Origin: Syntrophaceae bacterium
GTDB lineage: Bacteria > Desulfobacterota > Syntrophia > Syntrophales > PHBD01
NCBI GenBank assembly: GCA_013177825.1
Contig: JABLXX010000001.1
Coordinates: forward strand, 1,061,238 to 1,125,237
Reading direction: 5' to 3'
Length of the DNA stretch: 64,000 nt
Position 1 is the stretch's first letter; each line of letters begins with the position of its first letter. Of this stretch, positions 36,610-45,261 are shown piece by piece. The position numbers were made by a program, and so were the translations under genes. Below the pieces are notes generated by a model. That model was not told the DNA's origin and searched no databases. It saw nothing but the letters and a program-made list of their open reading frames with translations.

Positions 36610-37374
36610 ATGCTGGAACTGAAAAACGTTGTCTTTTCCGTGGAAGACGGTCCCAACGAAAATGGAGGGAACGGCGGCATCCGCCGCATCATCGACGGGA
36701 TCGATTATACATTCCAAAAAGGGAAATTCTACGCCATCACCGGTCCCAACGGGAGCGGAAAAACGACGCTGGCGAAACTCATCATGGGCATCAATCCCGT
36801 AACGGACGGCTCCATCCTGTTCGACGGGAAGAACATCACCGGCTGCTCCATCACGGACCGTGCAAAGGCCGGGATATCTTACAGCTTTCAGCAGCCCGCC
36901 CGATTCAAGGGGATCACCTTCCGGGACCTTCTGTCCATCGCCTCCGGTACGGACGAGGAAATCCAGCTCCTGGCCCTGCTGCGACGCGTGGGAATCTGTT
37001 CCCTGTCGTTCCTGGACAAGCCGGTGGACTCCAAGCTCTCCGGCGGGGAAATCAAAAAGATCGAACTGGCCACGACGATTGCCCGGAACCCGAAGGTGGC
37101 CATTTACGACGAGCCCGATACGGGGATCGACCTGTGGACCATCGGACCGATGGTGAACCTCCTCAAGCGCGAGCAGGCGGAGCATGGAACGACCACGCTG
37201 GTGGTGAGTCACAACCGGGCCTTCCTGGAGGTTGCCGACGTGGTCCTCATCATCAACGGCGGCCGCTTCGCCTATGAGGGGGACCTGAAGGGAGCGCTTC
37301 CCCTCCTGAGCGACATGAGTATCTGCAATTACAAGGCATGCGTGAGAATCGACGATGTTGGATGTTTTCGATAA
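36610..37374 (+). CDS. sufC: SufC-type Fe-S assembly ATPase
   Basis: 254 aa from ATG 36610. ABC ATPase with Walker A GPNGSGKT, Q-loop SYSFQQPARFKG, signature KLSGGEIKKIE and Walker B VAIYDEPDTGID, plus the H-loop in VVSHNR. SufC drives conformational change of SufB/D scaffolds. The D-loop and signature variants agree with SufC rather than a transporter; no permease is nearby. The stop overlaps the SufB-like start by 20 bp, so the two subunits are made together. Confidence 0.9.
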   Translation: MLELKNVVFSVEDGPNENGGNGGIRRIIDGIDYTFQKGKFYAITGPNGSGKTTLAKLIMGINPVTDGSILFDGKNITGCSITDRAKAGISYSFQQPARFKGITFRDLLSIASGTDEEIQLLALLRRVGICSLSFLDKPVDSKLSGGEIKKIELATTIARNPKVAIYDEPDTGIDLWTIGPMVNLLKREQAEHGTTTLVVSHNRAFLEVADVVLIINGGRFAYEGDLKGALPLLSDMSICNYKACVRIDDVGCFR

Positions 37375-38275
37375 AGATTTGCTGAAGACGGTGGCGGACC
37401 TGGAGGGGCTTCCGAAGGGGGCCTACAACATCCGGAAGAACGGGCGGCTGCTGGCCCGGGAAGTCTCGGCCAACATCCAGATCGAGAGCCTCGAGGACAA
37501 TCGGGGCATCGTCGTCACCATCAAGCCCGGAACGGTGAACGAGTCGGTTCATATCCCCGTGATCCTCAGCCAGGCGGGCCTGAACGATGTTGTCTACAAC
37601 CGCTTCATCATCGGCGAGAAGTCCGACGTGACGATCATCGCCGGCTGCGGGATCCATTGCGGCGGGCCCGACCCGGAGGGCCACGAGGGGCTCCACGAGT
37701 TCCAGGTGGGACGGAAGGCCAGGGTCCGCTACGTGGAGAAGCATTATGCCACCGGCCCCGGCCGGGGAAAGCGGTCGCTGAATCCGTCGACCCGGATGGT
37801 GCTGGCCGAAGGGGCCCATGCGGAGATGGAACTCACGCAGATCGGCGGCGTCGACGAGGCGAACCGCGTCAATGATGCCGTGCTGGGACCCGGCAGCGTG
37901 CTTCTGGTGACCGAACGGGTCATGACGGAGGGGAGCCAGCGGGCCGTCTCGCGGAATTCCCTGATTTTGGAAGGGGACGACAGCCGGGCGAACCTCGTTT
38001 CGCGATCCGTCATCAAGGACGATTCAGTGCAGGACTTCTTCGCTACCCTGGAGGCGAGGGCCCGGTGCTTCGGCCACATCGAATGCGACGCCATCCTCAT
38101 CGGCAACGGCCGGAACGAGACGATTCCTTCCCTGAAGGCCTTTCATCCGGAGGCGGAGCTGACCCACGAGGCCTCCATCGGCAAGATCGCCAACGATCAG
38201 CTCATGAAGCTCATGAGCCTGGGATTGAGTTACGAAGAGGCCGTCAACCGCATCATCCAGGGGTTCCTGCGCTGA
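37355..38275 (+). CDS. SufB/SufD-family Fe-S scaffold subunit
   Basis: 306 aa, shorter than SufB of aerobes (~450-495 aa) because the N-terminal helical domain is reduced. The SufBD beta-helix core is recognisable: [55 protein letters not shown], and [12 protein letters not shown] followed by the family's C-terminal helix ending [15 protein letters not shown]. With the overlapping sufC it forms a two-gene system without SufD, SufS or SufE, like the minimal SUF (SMS-type) machinery of anaerobes and archaea. The sulfur source is not shown here. Confidence 0.88.
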   Translation: MLDVFDKDLLKTVADLEGLPKGAYNIRKNGRLLAREVSANIQIESLEDNRGIVVTIKPGTVNESVHIPVILSQAGLNDVVYNRFIIGEKSDVTIIAGCGIHCGGPDPEGHEGLHEFQVGRKARVRYVEKHYATGPGRGKRSLNPSTRMVLAEGAHAEMELTQIGGVDEANRVNDAVLGPGSVLLVTERVMTEGSQRAVSRNSLILEGDDSRANLVSRSVIKDDSVQDFFATLEARARCFGHIECDAILIGNGRNETIPSLKAFHPEAELTHEASIGKIANDQLMKLMSLGLSYEEAVNRIIQGFLR

Positions 38276-38318
38276 TCTTCCGATCGCCGGCACCGGCGGC
38301 AACATGAAAGGATTGTCT

Positions 38319-39383
38319 ATGGCTTTCGAAAATCTCCTGGTCACGGGAGGATGCGGATTCATCGGAAGCAACTTCATCCGCTTTCTCCTGGAACGGAAGG
38401 ATTTTACCGGCCGCATCGTCAACGTCGACAAGCTCACCTATGCGGGCAACCCGGACAATCTGGCGGGGGTCGCGGAACAATACCCCGGCCGCTATGTCTT
38501 CGAGCACGGCGATGTCTGCGACGCAGCGCGCCTGGAGGAGCTCTTCGACCGGTACGGTATCGATGCTGTCTGCCATTTCGCCGCCGAGTCGCATGTGGAC
38601 CGGTCCATCCGCCGTCCCGAGAGTTTCATCCATACGAACATCCTGGGGACCTTCCAGCTCCTGGAGCGGGCCAAGGCCCGCGGGTCTTCGTTCCGGCTCT
38701 TTCATCACGTAAGCACCGATGAAGTCTACGGCAGCCTCGGCCCGAAGGGGCTCTTCACCGAGGACATGCCCTATCGTCCCAACAGTCCCTACTCGGCATC
38801 GAAGGCCGCCTCGGACCACCTGGTCCGGGCTTATTCCGAGACCTTCGGCCTTCCCGCGACGATCTCCAACTGCTCCAACAACTACGGCCCCTACCAGTTC
38901 CCGGAGAAGCTGATCCCCCTGATGGTCCTCAACGGCCTGGAGGGCAAGGCCCTTCCGGTTTACGGCGACGGCCGGAACGTCCGGGACTGGCTGTACGTGG
39001 AGGACCACTGCGAGGCCATCTGGCTGATCATGCGGGAGGGGAGGCGGGGGGAGACGTACAACATCGGCGGTAACGCGGAAATGGAGAACATCGCCATCGT
39101 CCGCCTGATCTGCGCCCTCCTCGACGAACTGGCGCCGGCGGAAGGAGGGGGATCCCGGGAGCGGCTGATCTCGTATGTCGCGGACCGTCCGGGCCACGAC
39201 CGCCGCTACGCCATCGATTTTTCAAAACTGGCCCGGGAACTCGGCTGGCAGCCCCGCCAGTCCTTCGCGGAGGGACTGCGAAAGACGGTGGCCTGGTACC
39301 TGGGGAACCAGCCGTGGATCGAAGGGATCCGGACCGGCGCATACCGGTCCTGGATCGAGGAGCATTACGGGAAAGAAGCCTGA
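38319..39383 (+). CDS. rmlB: dTDP-glucose 4,6-dehydratase
   Basis: 354 aa. ATG at 38319 with GAAAGG 7 nt upstream; an ATG at 38304 is an alternative. Extended SDR with [11 protein letters not shown], catalytic HVSTDEVYG and [10 protein letters not shown], and [14 protein letters not shown]. It makes dTDP-4-keto-6-deoxyglucose for rhamnose and related surface sugars. No rmlA, C or D lies next to it in this window. It is about 45 bp after sufB and 19 bp before an SDR gene, so it may share transcription with them. Confidence 0.92.
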   Translation: MAFENLLVTGGCGFIGSNFIRFLLERKDFTGRIVNVDKLTYAGNPDNLAGVAEQYPGRYVFEHGDVCDAARLEELFDRYGIDAVCHFAAESHVDRSIRRPESFIHTNILGTFQLLERAKARGSSFRLFHHVSTDEVYGSLGPKGLFTEDMPYRPNSPYSASKAASDHLVRAYSETFGLPATISNCSNNYGPYQFPEKLIPLMVLNGLEGKALPVYGDGRNVRDWLYVEDHCEAIWLIMREGRRGETYNIGGNAEMENIAIVRLICALLDELAPAEGGGSRERLISYVADRPGHDRRYAIDFSKLARELGWQPRQSFAEGLRKTVAWYLGNQPWIEGIRTGAYRSWIEEHYGKEA

Positions 39384-39402
39384 CGGCGGAAAGGAGACAG
39401 CC

Positions 39403-40194
39403 ATGGATTTAGGATTGAAGAACCGGGTGGCCGCTGTGGCCGGAGGAAGCATGGGCCTGGGGCTTGCGGTGGCGAAGGCACTGGGACGGGAAGGCGCCCG
39501 CCTGGCCATCGGCGCCCTCGACGACCCCGCCCTGCCGGCGGCGGCGGAAGAAATCCGCAAGGAGACGGGAGCCGAAGTCCTGGCCGTGGCGGCGGACGTG
39601 TCCGATCCCGAACAGGCGAAGGCTTTTGTCAGCAAGACCGTCGAACGTTACGGCACGCTGGACATCCTCGTGAACAACGCCGGGGGACCGCCGTCGGTGC
39701 CCTTCCTGGAGATCGACGACGGGATGTGGGAGCGGGGCTTCCACCTGAACCTGCTGTCCACCATCATCATGACCCGGGAGGCCATCCCGGTCATGAAGGA
39801 GAAGCGGTGGGGACGCGTCATCAACATGACCTCCATCTCCGTGAAGCAGCCCATCGACGGCCTGATCCTGTCGAACACGATCCGCTCCGGCGTCATCGGC
39901 CTGGCCAAGTCCCTCTCCAACGAGCTGGCGCCGTTCAACGTCACGGTGAACAGCGTCTGTCCCGGCTATACGCTGACGGAGCGCGTCCGGAGCCTTTCCC
40001 GGACCGTCGCCGAAAAAACCGGCACGACACCCGAGGCGGTCATCGCCAAGTGGGAGGCGGACATCCCCATGAAGCGGCTGGGGACGCCGGAGGAGTTCGC
40101 GGCCCTGGTGGCCTTCCTGGCCTCCGAGTCCGCCGGCTACATCACCGGTGCGGCCATCCAGATCGACGGGGGATGGTACAAGGGGGTCATGTAG
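39403..40194 (+). CDS. short-chain dehydrogenase/reductase lacking the catalytic Tyr
   Basis: 263 aa, ATG at 39403 after AAGGAGA. Classical SDR fold with AGGSMGLG, DILVNNAGGPPS, MTSISVKQP, NSVCPGYTLTERV and GAAIQIDGGWYKG. The usual YxxxK is replaced: the region reads ILSNTIRSGV. A known FabG-like subfamily has this change, so the gene is probably intact, but a normal ketoreductase mechanism is doubtful. It was likely named 3-oxoacyl-ACP reductase in databases. 19 bp after rmlB, followed by strong hairpins. Confidence 0.88.
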   Translation: MDLGLKNRVAAVAGGSMGLGLAVAKALGREGARLAIGALDDPALPAAAEEIRKETGAEVLAVAADVSDPEQAKAFVSKTVERYGTLDILVNNAGGPPSVPFLEIDDGMWERGFHLNLLSTIIMTREAIPVMKEKRWGRVINMTSISVKQPIDGLILSNTIRSGVIGLAKSLSNELAPFNVTVNSVCPGYTLTERVRSLSRTVAEKTGTTPEAVIAKWEADIPMKRLGTPEEFAALVAFLASESAGYITGAAIQIDGGWYKGVM

Positions 40195-40209
40195 GGAATT
40201 CAAACAGAA

Positions 40210-40280
40210 GGGGCGGATTTGAAATCCGCCCCCAGGCAAACAAGAAAGGGGGGCAGATTTTAATCTGCCCCCCTTTCTTG
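40210..40280. terminator. two consecutive palindromic terminators between convergent genes
   Basis: First hairpin 40210-40232 (GGGGCGGATTT with AAATCCGCCCC). Second 40241-40280, a near-perfect 40-nt palindrome with arms starting CAAGAAAGGGGGGCAG and ending in TTTCTTG. The A/T flanks make the second work in both directions, for the SDR gene and for the CsgG/FlgO-like operon arriving from the right. Confidence 0.85.
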
Positions 40281-40308
40281 TCGGGTTCAAGCAGGGATTT
40301 TACGGTCT

Positions 40309-41784
40309 TCAGTGGCCGCCGCCACCACCACCGGCACCGGCTGCCTGAGCCGCTGCCACGTCGGCCTCCGCCGCAACGGCAACGGAGGCGACGACCCCTT
40401 CCACGCCGGTCGCCGCTTCGCCGGACGACGGCGAGCCCGCGAGGGCCGGTCCGCAGGGGCCGGTTGGATCGATGTTGACGCAGCGCGTGAACGCGTCGAG
40501 AGCCTTGTCCCATTCCCCCAGGTCCTGCCAGTCGAGTCCTTCCCCGTAAAGGAGCAGGCCATTGTAGGAACGGGTTGCGTAGCGATTGATCAGTTCCTCT
40601 TCCGCCAATGTGAGCTTGATGCCCAGGTCCTTGAGAATGCCGAAGACGATGGCCTTCTGCATCTTGAAAAACTCATCCGTTTTGCCGCGGGCATCCTGGT
40701 CCCCCAGGTCTTTGCCGGATGCTACGCTCGTCAGGATCCGGAGGACGTGAAGGTCGTCGGCACCGGCCCCGAGCATGCTTCCCGAGACGATCTTGCCGGC
40801 CCCCAGCAGCCGTCCGATCCGGGGTGACGTGGCCGGATCCACAATGCCCGACTGGCCGAGTTTCATCTCGTCCAGCAGTTTCTGCATCCGGATCCGCTCC
40901 ACCACCTGAATCCCTTTCGCCTTGCTCAGATCGGTGATGATCATCGCCGCCAGGGCCTTCCGGAGATATTTCGTCTTTTCCGTGTTTCCCTTTTCCCCGA
41001 AGGGGGACACGGCGAGGGTATTGTCGTTCACCGGGAAAGCCTTATCCAGCTTTTCCTTCGGTACGGCGGTTACTCTGGACCGGGACGGTGCTGCGGTTCG
41101 TGCTTTTGGCAAGGGGGCGGCCGCTTTCGTTTCCGCCTCGATTTTTCCCTTCCTGGCGGTCCTGGACTTCCGGCTGGTCCGGCTGCGCCTGGTTTTCTTG
41201 GAGGACTTGGCGGGCGGCGCTCCCTGAACCGCTTCCTGCGGGGCCGGGGCGGCAGGCGCAGATACGGCCGGTGCATCCTCCCTTTCGGCAATCATGCCGC
41301 CCACGAGCAGAGTCCTCTCCTGGGCGAGGGCGTTCCTGGCCTGCATGGCGGCGTCTTTGTAGAGCACAAGGATTCGCTGCTTTTTCACCAGATTGGCGAT
41401 GTTGCCGTCGGACTCCCGGGCCAGGAGGATGTCCCAGGTGTCGATGGCCTTCCCGTAATTGCCCGTCTCGGCATAGGCCAGACCAAGGTTGATGGTGGTC
41501 CGCCGATTGGGATCCTGTTTGTATGCCTTTTCCAGGGCGGCGACGGCCTCAGGGCCTTTCTTCATTCTCAGGTATGTCTCGCCGATCCCTTTGAGGGCCT
41601 CTCCATTGTTCGGGTCGGCCTTGAGGATTTCCTGGTAGGCCGCCAGCGCCTCGTCGTAGCGTTTTCCCTGGAGTGCGGCGTTGGCCTTCACCTGGAGCAC
41701 TGCGGAGCCGCAGCCGGCGAGAGCGAAAACCGCCGCCAGGAGTAACAGGAGCACATACCGGCTTGAGAATGCGGATTTGTTCAT
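40309..41784 (-). CDS. TPR and CsgG/FlgO-like lipoprotein
   Basis: 491 aa; ATG at 41784 with AGGAGGTGATC before it (a GTG six bases earlier leaves no spacing). Lipobox ALAGC. TPRs (~30-140), then a Pro/Ala/Lys/Arg-rich linker (~170-260), a CsgG/FlgO-like domain (~265-400; NTLAVSPFGEKG, IQVVERIRMQKLLDEMKLGQSGIVDP, LGAGKIVSGSML), a short TPR-like end, and an Ala/Gly-rich tail ending in six Gly and His. This is the most distal gene of a three-gene minus-strand run with related domains. Probably an outer-membrane-associated assembly or secretion factor. Confidence 0.8.
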   Translation of the reverse strand: MNKSAFSSRYVLLLLLAAVFALAGCGSAVLQVKANAALQGKRYDEALAAYQEILKADPNNGEALKGIGETYLRMKKGPEAVAALEKAYKQDPNRRTTINLGLAYAETGNYGKAIDTWDILLARESDGNIANLVKKQRILVLYKDAAMQARNALAQERTLLVGGMIAEREDAPAVSAPAAPAPQEAVQGAPPAKSSKKTRRSRTSRKSRTARKGKIEAETKAAAPLPKARTAAPSRSRVTAVPKEKLDKAFPVNDNTLAVSPFGEKGNTEKTKYLRKALAAMIITDLSKAKGIQVVERIRMQKLLDEMKLGQSGIVDPATSPRIGRLLGAGKIVSGSMLGAGADDLHVLRILTSVASGKDLGDQDARGKTDEFFKMQKAIVFGILKDLGIKLTLAEEELINRYATRSYNGLLLYGEGLDWQDLGEWDKALDAFTRCVNIDPTGPCGPALAGSPSSGEAATGVEGVVASVAVAAEADVAAAQAAGAGGGGGGH

Positions 41785-41793
41785 GATCACCTC

Positions 41794-42306
41794 CTATGGA
41801 ATCTGGGAATGCAGCCGGGGCAGAAGTTCCGTCGAGAGCTTTTCCTCCAGATCGGGCAGCCGGGAGAATTTCCCGGCGACTTTCCCGGTGGACAGGATTT
41901 CTCCCGTTTCCGTCTTCACAACCCGGACGTTGATCTTGATGGAATCCCTGAATTTGAGAAAAGACCCCAGAACGAGGGTGTTCGCCCCCAGGAGCCTGCC
42001 TGCCCGGACGGCGGCATGTTCGTCCGCCGGACCCGAAGCACCCGCATGCAGTTCCTCCAGGATCCTCTTCAACCGCGCTCGCTCGACGACCCGGACCTTT
42101 CCGGATCGGGCGAATCCGTTTGTCAGGGCGGTGGCGATCTCTTCTCCCAGTCCCCTCGTATTCGCCGATGCCGCCAGGTCCTCCAGGGGAAAGACGGCAA
42201 CCAGCCAGCCGCCTTCCGTCGTCGCGGAGGCCTCCGTCGCGGCTTGCCCCGTGGATACCAGGGCAAGAAGGATGGCTGCCAGTACAAAGGAGCGGAAAAG
42301 GGACAT
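41794..42306 (-). CDS. small periplasmic CsgG/FlgO-like protein
   Basis: 170 aa from ATG 42306, 11 bp after the stop of the upstream gene. Signal peptide (to about GQAAT). The FlgO/CsgG-like core shows WLVAVFPLEDLA, GKVRVVERARLKRILEELHAGASG, LLGANTLVLGSFLKF and INVRVVKTETGEIL. It lacks TPRs and any lipobox Cys. In FlgO and CsgG such domains build outer-membrane-associated oligomers. Adjacent genes encode longer relatives, which suggests a hetero-oligomeric complex. Confidence 0.8.
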   Translation of the reverse strand: MSLFRSFVLAAILLALVSTGQAATEASATTEGGWLVAVFPLEDLAASANTRGLGEEIATALTNGFARSGKVRVVERARLKRILEELHAGASGPADEHAAVRAGRLLGANTLVLGSFLKFRDSIKINVRVVKTETGEILSTGKVAGKFSRLPDLEEKLSTELLPRLHSQIP

Positions 42307-42317
42307 GCCGGGTCCGT

Positions 42318-43055
42318 TCAAGGCCGCATTCTCTCTTTCCGACGCTTCAGTTCCTTCCGTTTCTGCGCTGCCTTCTCGAAGCCCGGATCGATCCGGAGGG
42401 CCTCCTCGAAGGCCTCGTCCGCTTCGTGGAAGCGGGCCCGGTCCATCGCATCGAGGCCCCGGGAATATTCCAGGAAAGCCGTGAAGGAGCGCTTTCCCGT
42501 TCGGGCCAGGAGTGTCCGCTCCTCCGTTGTCAGGGGGGCATCCAGCCCCGTGGCGATCTTTTCCACCAGGGCTTCCTCGAGTTGGAAGAAATCGTCCGTC
42601 TGTCCGGTCACTTCCTTTGCCATGAGGACGAGACCCGTCTCCACCTCCACGATCCGGGCATCGATGCGGATCGTCCCGCCGATGGCCGTGTAACTTCCCA
42701 TCAGGAGGGCCTGGACGCCGAGGATTCTGCCGAGCCTGACCGCCGAGGCCGGGTCCGTCAGGCCCGACTGCTGGAGTTTCAGCTCCGACAGGAGGGCGTC
42801 GAGGCGCTCCCTTTCCACGACCTGCAGCCTGCTCAGGCGGCCCAGGTCGCCGATGAGCGTGTCGGCGATTCCTTTCTGGAAGGCGTCCAGCTTTTCCCGG
42901 TCGGTGATGCATTCATTGTCGAAATAGAGGACCGCCAGTCGGATTTTTCCGGTCTTTTGGGTGTCGCGGGCTGCACCGGCCGCCGGAATTGGCGGTATGA
43001 GGGCCACAGCGCATAAAAATACCAGAAAAAACAGAAACCGTCTGGAGGGGAGCAT
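42318..43055 (-). CDS. CsgG/FlgO-like periplasmic protein with C-terminal TPR
   Basis: 245 aa with signal peptide (cleavage near AAGAA). The domain is clearly homologous to its two downstream neighbours: IRLAVLYFDNEC, LQVVERERLDALLSELKLQQSGLTDP, LGRILGVQALLMGSYTA, DARIVEVETGLVL. One TPR (ARFHEADEAFEEALRIDP) and a basic tail end the protein. First gene of the operon; the upstream ~200 bp separate it from hflX. Function not known. Confidence 0.8.
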   Translation of the reverse strand: MLPSRRFLFFLVFLCAVALIPPIPAAGAARDTQKTGKIRLAVLYFDNECITDREKLDAFQKGIADTLIGDLGRLSRLQVVERERLDALLSELKLQQSGLTDPASAVRLGRILGVQALLMGSYTAIGGTIRIDARIVEVETGLVLMAKEVTGQTDDFFQLEEALVEKIATGLDAPLTTEERTLLARTGKRSFTAFLEYSRGLDAMDRARFHEADEAFEEALRIDPGFEKAAQKRKELKRRKERMRP

Positions 43056-43260
43056 TGCAATGACCTTGCCGGTTGAATTTTGACTTTTCTTATAGCGAGT
43101 TTCCCGCGGAAAGGAAAGACCCTTCCGGGAAAACAGGGGAAGCAGTCCGTATTTTTATACGATATCACAGAATAATCAGAGGCGAACTTCCCGTTCTCAA
43201 TGGGAGAATATGACGCTTTCACCCCAAGGAGCAGGCGGAAAAAAGGAAGCGCCTCCGGAT

Positions 43261-45006
43261 TTAACGACGGTTGCCGATGACGGATTCAAGACGGACCAGG
43301 AGAGCGGGCAGGGTTTCCGGATGAAGGGCCGAGACGGCCGGTGCCTCGTACCTTCGGGACAGCGTTGCAAGCTGGTCCGGGTCGTCGAACCGGTCCGCCT
43401 TGTTCAGGACCTTCAGAAGCGGCTTCCCAGCGATATCGAGTTCCCGGAGGATGTTTTCCACCGCTTCGATCTGCTCTTCGAAGCTCGGGTTGCTGACGTC
43501 GATGACATGCAGGAGCAGGTCCGCTTCCTGGAGTTCATCCAGGGTGGCACGGAAGGCCGCCATCAATTCCCGGGGCAGGTTCCGGATGAAGCCGACGGTG
43601 TCGGTGATGATGGCCTCCGTGTCCCGCGGAAATCGGAGACGGGAGCTCTTCGGGTCCAGGGTTGCGAAGAGGCGGTCTTCGGCGAGAACCCGGCTGTGGG
43701 TGAGGGCGTTCAGAAGGGTGGATTTCCCCGCATTCGTGTATCCCACGATCGAGATGACCGGCAGCCCCTCCCGGCGCCGTTTCATGCGGCGCTGGTTCCT
43801 GGCTTTCTCGATTTCCACGAGTTCCCGTTCGAGGCGGTGGATGCGGTCGCGGACGCGGCGTCGGTCGATCTCGAGCTTCTGCTCCCCGGGACCCCTGCCG
43901 CCGATTCCTCCGGCCAGACGGGAAAACGCTGTGTTTCGCTGGGCCAGACGGGGAAGCCGGTATTTGAGCTGGGCCAGCTCCACCTGGATCTTGCCCTCCC
44001 GGCTGTGGGCCCGCTGGGCGAAAATATCCAGGATGACCTGGGTCCGGTCGACGACCTTCAGCTCCGTAAAGTCGGCGATGGAGCGCGCTTGGGCGGGAGA
44101 CAGCTCATGATCGAAGAGAAGGCAGTTGGCGCCCATCTGGAGCGCCCGGATCACGACGTCCGCCAGTTTCCCCTTTCCCAGGAGATAGCGGGGATCCGGT
44201 TGGGGACGCTGCTGAACGACGGCGTCGAATACCTCCACCCCGGAGGTCCGGCACAGCTCGCGAAGCTCCGTCAGGGCCGTCTCCGTATCCGTCAGGGGAT
44301 TCGTTTCCACCCGCACCAGGATGGCCCGGTCGGCGGCATCGACCCGCCGGGAGGTCTGTCGCCTGGCAATGGCGTTCTCCAGATCGGAGATGAAAGAGAC
44401 GAAATTCAGGCTGAGGTCGGGAGGACGGACGGGTTTCAGGAACGACCAGTAGGTGCCTTCGGGGTTTTCCGGGACCAGGTGGGCTGTGTGGACGATTCCG
44501 GGGAGGCCGTCCTGTTGCGCGATAACCGCGCAGACCAGGTCCAGGCGGAGGAGAGCCAGGTCCGTCAGGTCGTCTTCCGTGAGGCTTTCGCCGTTCAGGT
44601 GGGTGTGGATGAGGCGCAGCCCCCTCAGGCGGCTGGCGGCGAAGCGGAAGCGGTCCAGGCTGGGGATCAGGATGTCCCGGTGGGAACCGACGATCACTTC
44701 CTCCACGTCCCCCCGGCGGTTCACGAGGATCCCGATCTGGCGGTTCAGTTCGCGGGACGGCTCCGTGATTTGGCGGGCGATGTCCTGCGTGACGACGCGG
44801 TCCGGAGGGATCCGGCGGCGGTAGAGCTGCTCGATCCGCCGGATCTGTTCCGGTTTCAGGCCGGTGAGGTTGCCGTGAATTTTCCGGATGGGTGCACCTA
44901 CTTGAACTTCTCGGGGCTGACCCTGCGCTCCATGCCGTCGAGGAAGGACGACCAGGAATTTGTCTGGAACGCCGTTACCCGCTTTTTGGGTTTGACGGCC
45001 CCGCAC
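43261..45006 (-). CDS. hflX: ribosome-associated GTPase HflX
   Basis: About 540-580 aa. HflX signatures: the N-terminal nucleotide-binding domain with LLGKGKLADV and LLFDHELSPAQARSI, GGIGGRGPGEQKLEIDRRR, then the G domain with G1 GYTNAGKST, G3 DTVGFIRNLP and G4 NKAD. It splits stalled or hibernating ribosomes in relatives. The start is unclear: family similarity begins near 44889 (IRKIHGN) but no ATG or GTG lies in frame there. The only standard in-frame start seen is GTG 45006, which would overlap the FmdB-type gene by about 110 bp out of frame. Confidence 0.9.
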   Translation of the reverse strand: MRGRQTQKAGNGVPDKFLVVLPRRHGAQGQPREVQVGAPIRKIHGNLTGLKPEQIRRIEQLYRRRIPPDRVVTQDIARQITEPSRELNRQIGILVNRRGDVEEVIVGSHRDILIPSLDRFRFAASRLRGLRLIHTHLNGESLTEDDLTDLALLRLDLVCAVIAQQDGLPGIVHTAHLVPENPEGTYWSFLKPVRPPDLSLNFVSFISDLENAIARRQTSRRVDAADRAILVRVETNPLTDTETALTELRELCRTSGVEVFDAVVQQRPQPDPRYLLGKGKLADVVIRALQMGANCLLFDHELSPAQARSIADFTELKVVDRTQVILDIFAQRAHSREGKIQVELAQLKYRLPRLAQRNTAFSRLAGGIGGRGPGEQKLEIDRRRVRDRIHRLERELVEIEKARNQRRMKRRREGLPVISIVGYTNAGKSTLLNALTHSRVLAEDRLFATLDPKSSRLRFPRDTEAIITDTVGFIRNLPRELMAAFRATLDELQEADLLLHVIDVSNPSFEEQIEAVENILRELDIAGKPLLKVLNKADRFDDPDQLATLSRRYEAPAVSALHPETLPALLVRLESVIGNRR

Positions 45007-45101
45007 TCGGGGCAGGCCAGATCGTCGTAAGGCTCTCCGATCTTCAGGAAGTGGTCGTAGACGGTCTCACACTTGCTGCATTCAAACGTGTAGATAGGCA
45101 T
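44898..45101 (-). CDS. FmdB-family zinc-ribbon protein
   Basis: 67 aa. Starts MPIYTFECSKCETVYDHFL and has a second pair, CPECG, so a single zinc ribbon of the FmdB/CxxC_CxxC type. Members are often called putative regulatory proteins; role unknown. It ends where the conserved part of HflX begins, so translational coupling is likely. Confidence 0.88.
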   Translation of the reverse strand: MPIYTFECSKCETVYDHFLKIGEPYDDLACPECGAVKPKKRVTAFQTNSWSSFLDGMERRVSPEKFK

Positions 45102-45204
45102 GACGGTTCCTGCTCCTCAAAAAATCCAAGGGATTATCGCTGCGTTGGGTCCTGGCGGACACGGCCCTTGTATGCGACAGGCGCCGGTTTTTGTCAATAA
45201 AAAA

Positions 45205-45228
45205 CCCCGGAGGGTTTCCCCTCCGGGG
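45205..45228 (-). terminator. rho-independent terminator of the porin gene
   Basis: CCCCGGAGGG (45205-45214) and CCCTCCGGGG (45219-45228) form a perfect stem. On the minus strand it is followed by TTTTTTATTG. It lies 34 bp after the porin stop. Confidence 0.88.
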
Positions 45229-45261
45229 CCGTCGGCAAACGGGGGTCGATGACGGCTGGAC

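Noticed and set aside
40210..40280. CRISPR-like repeat
   Set aside because: Two different palindromes with a short gap, no regular repeat-spacer pattern and no cas genes.
43210..45030. Long + strand frame opposite hflX
   Set aside because: Antisense shadow of a well-conserved GTPase.
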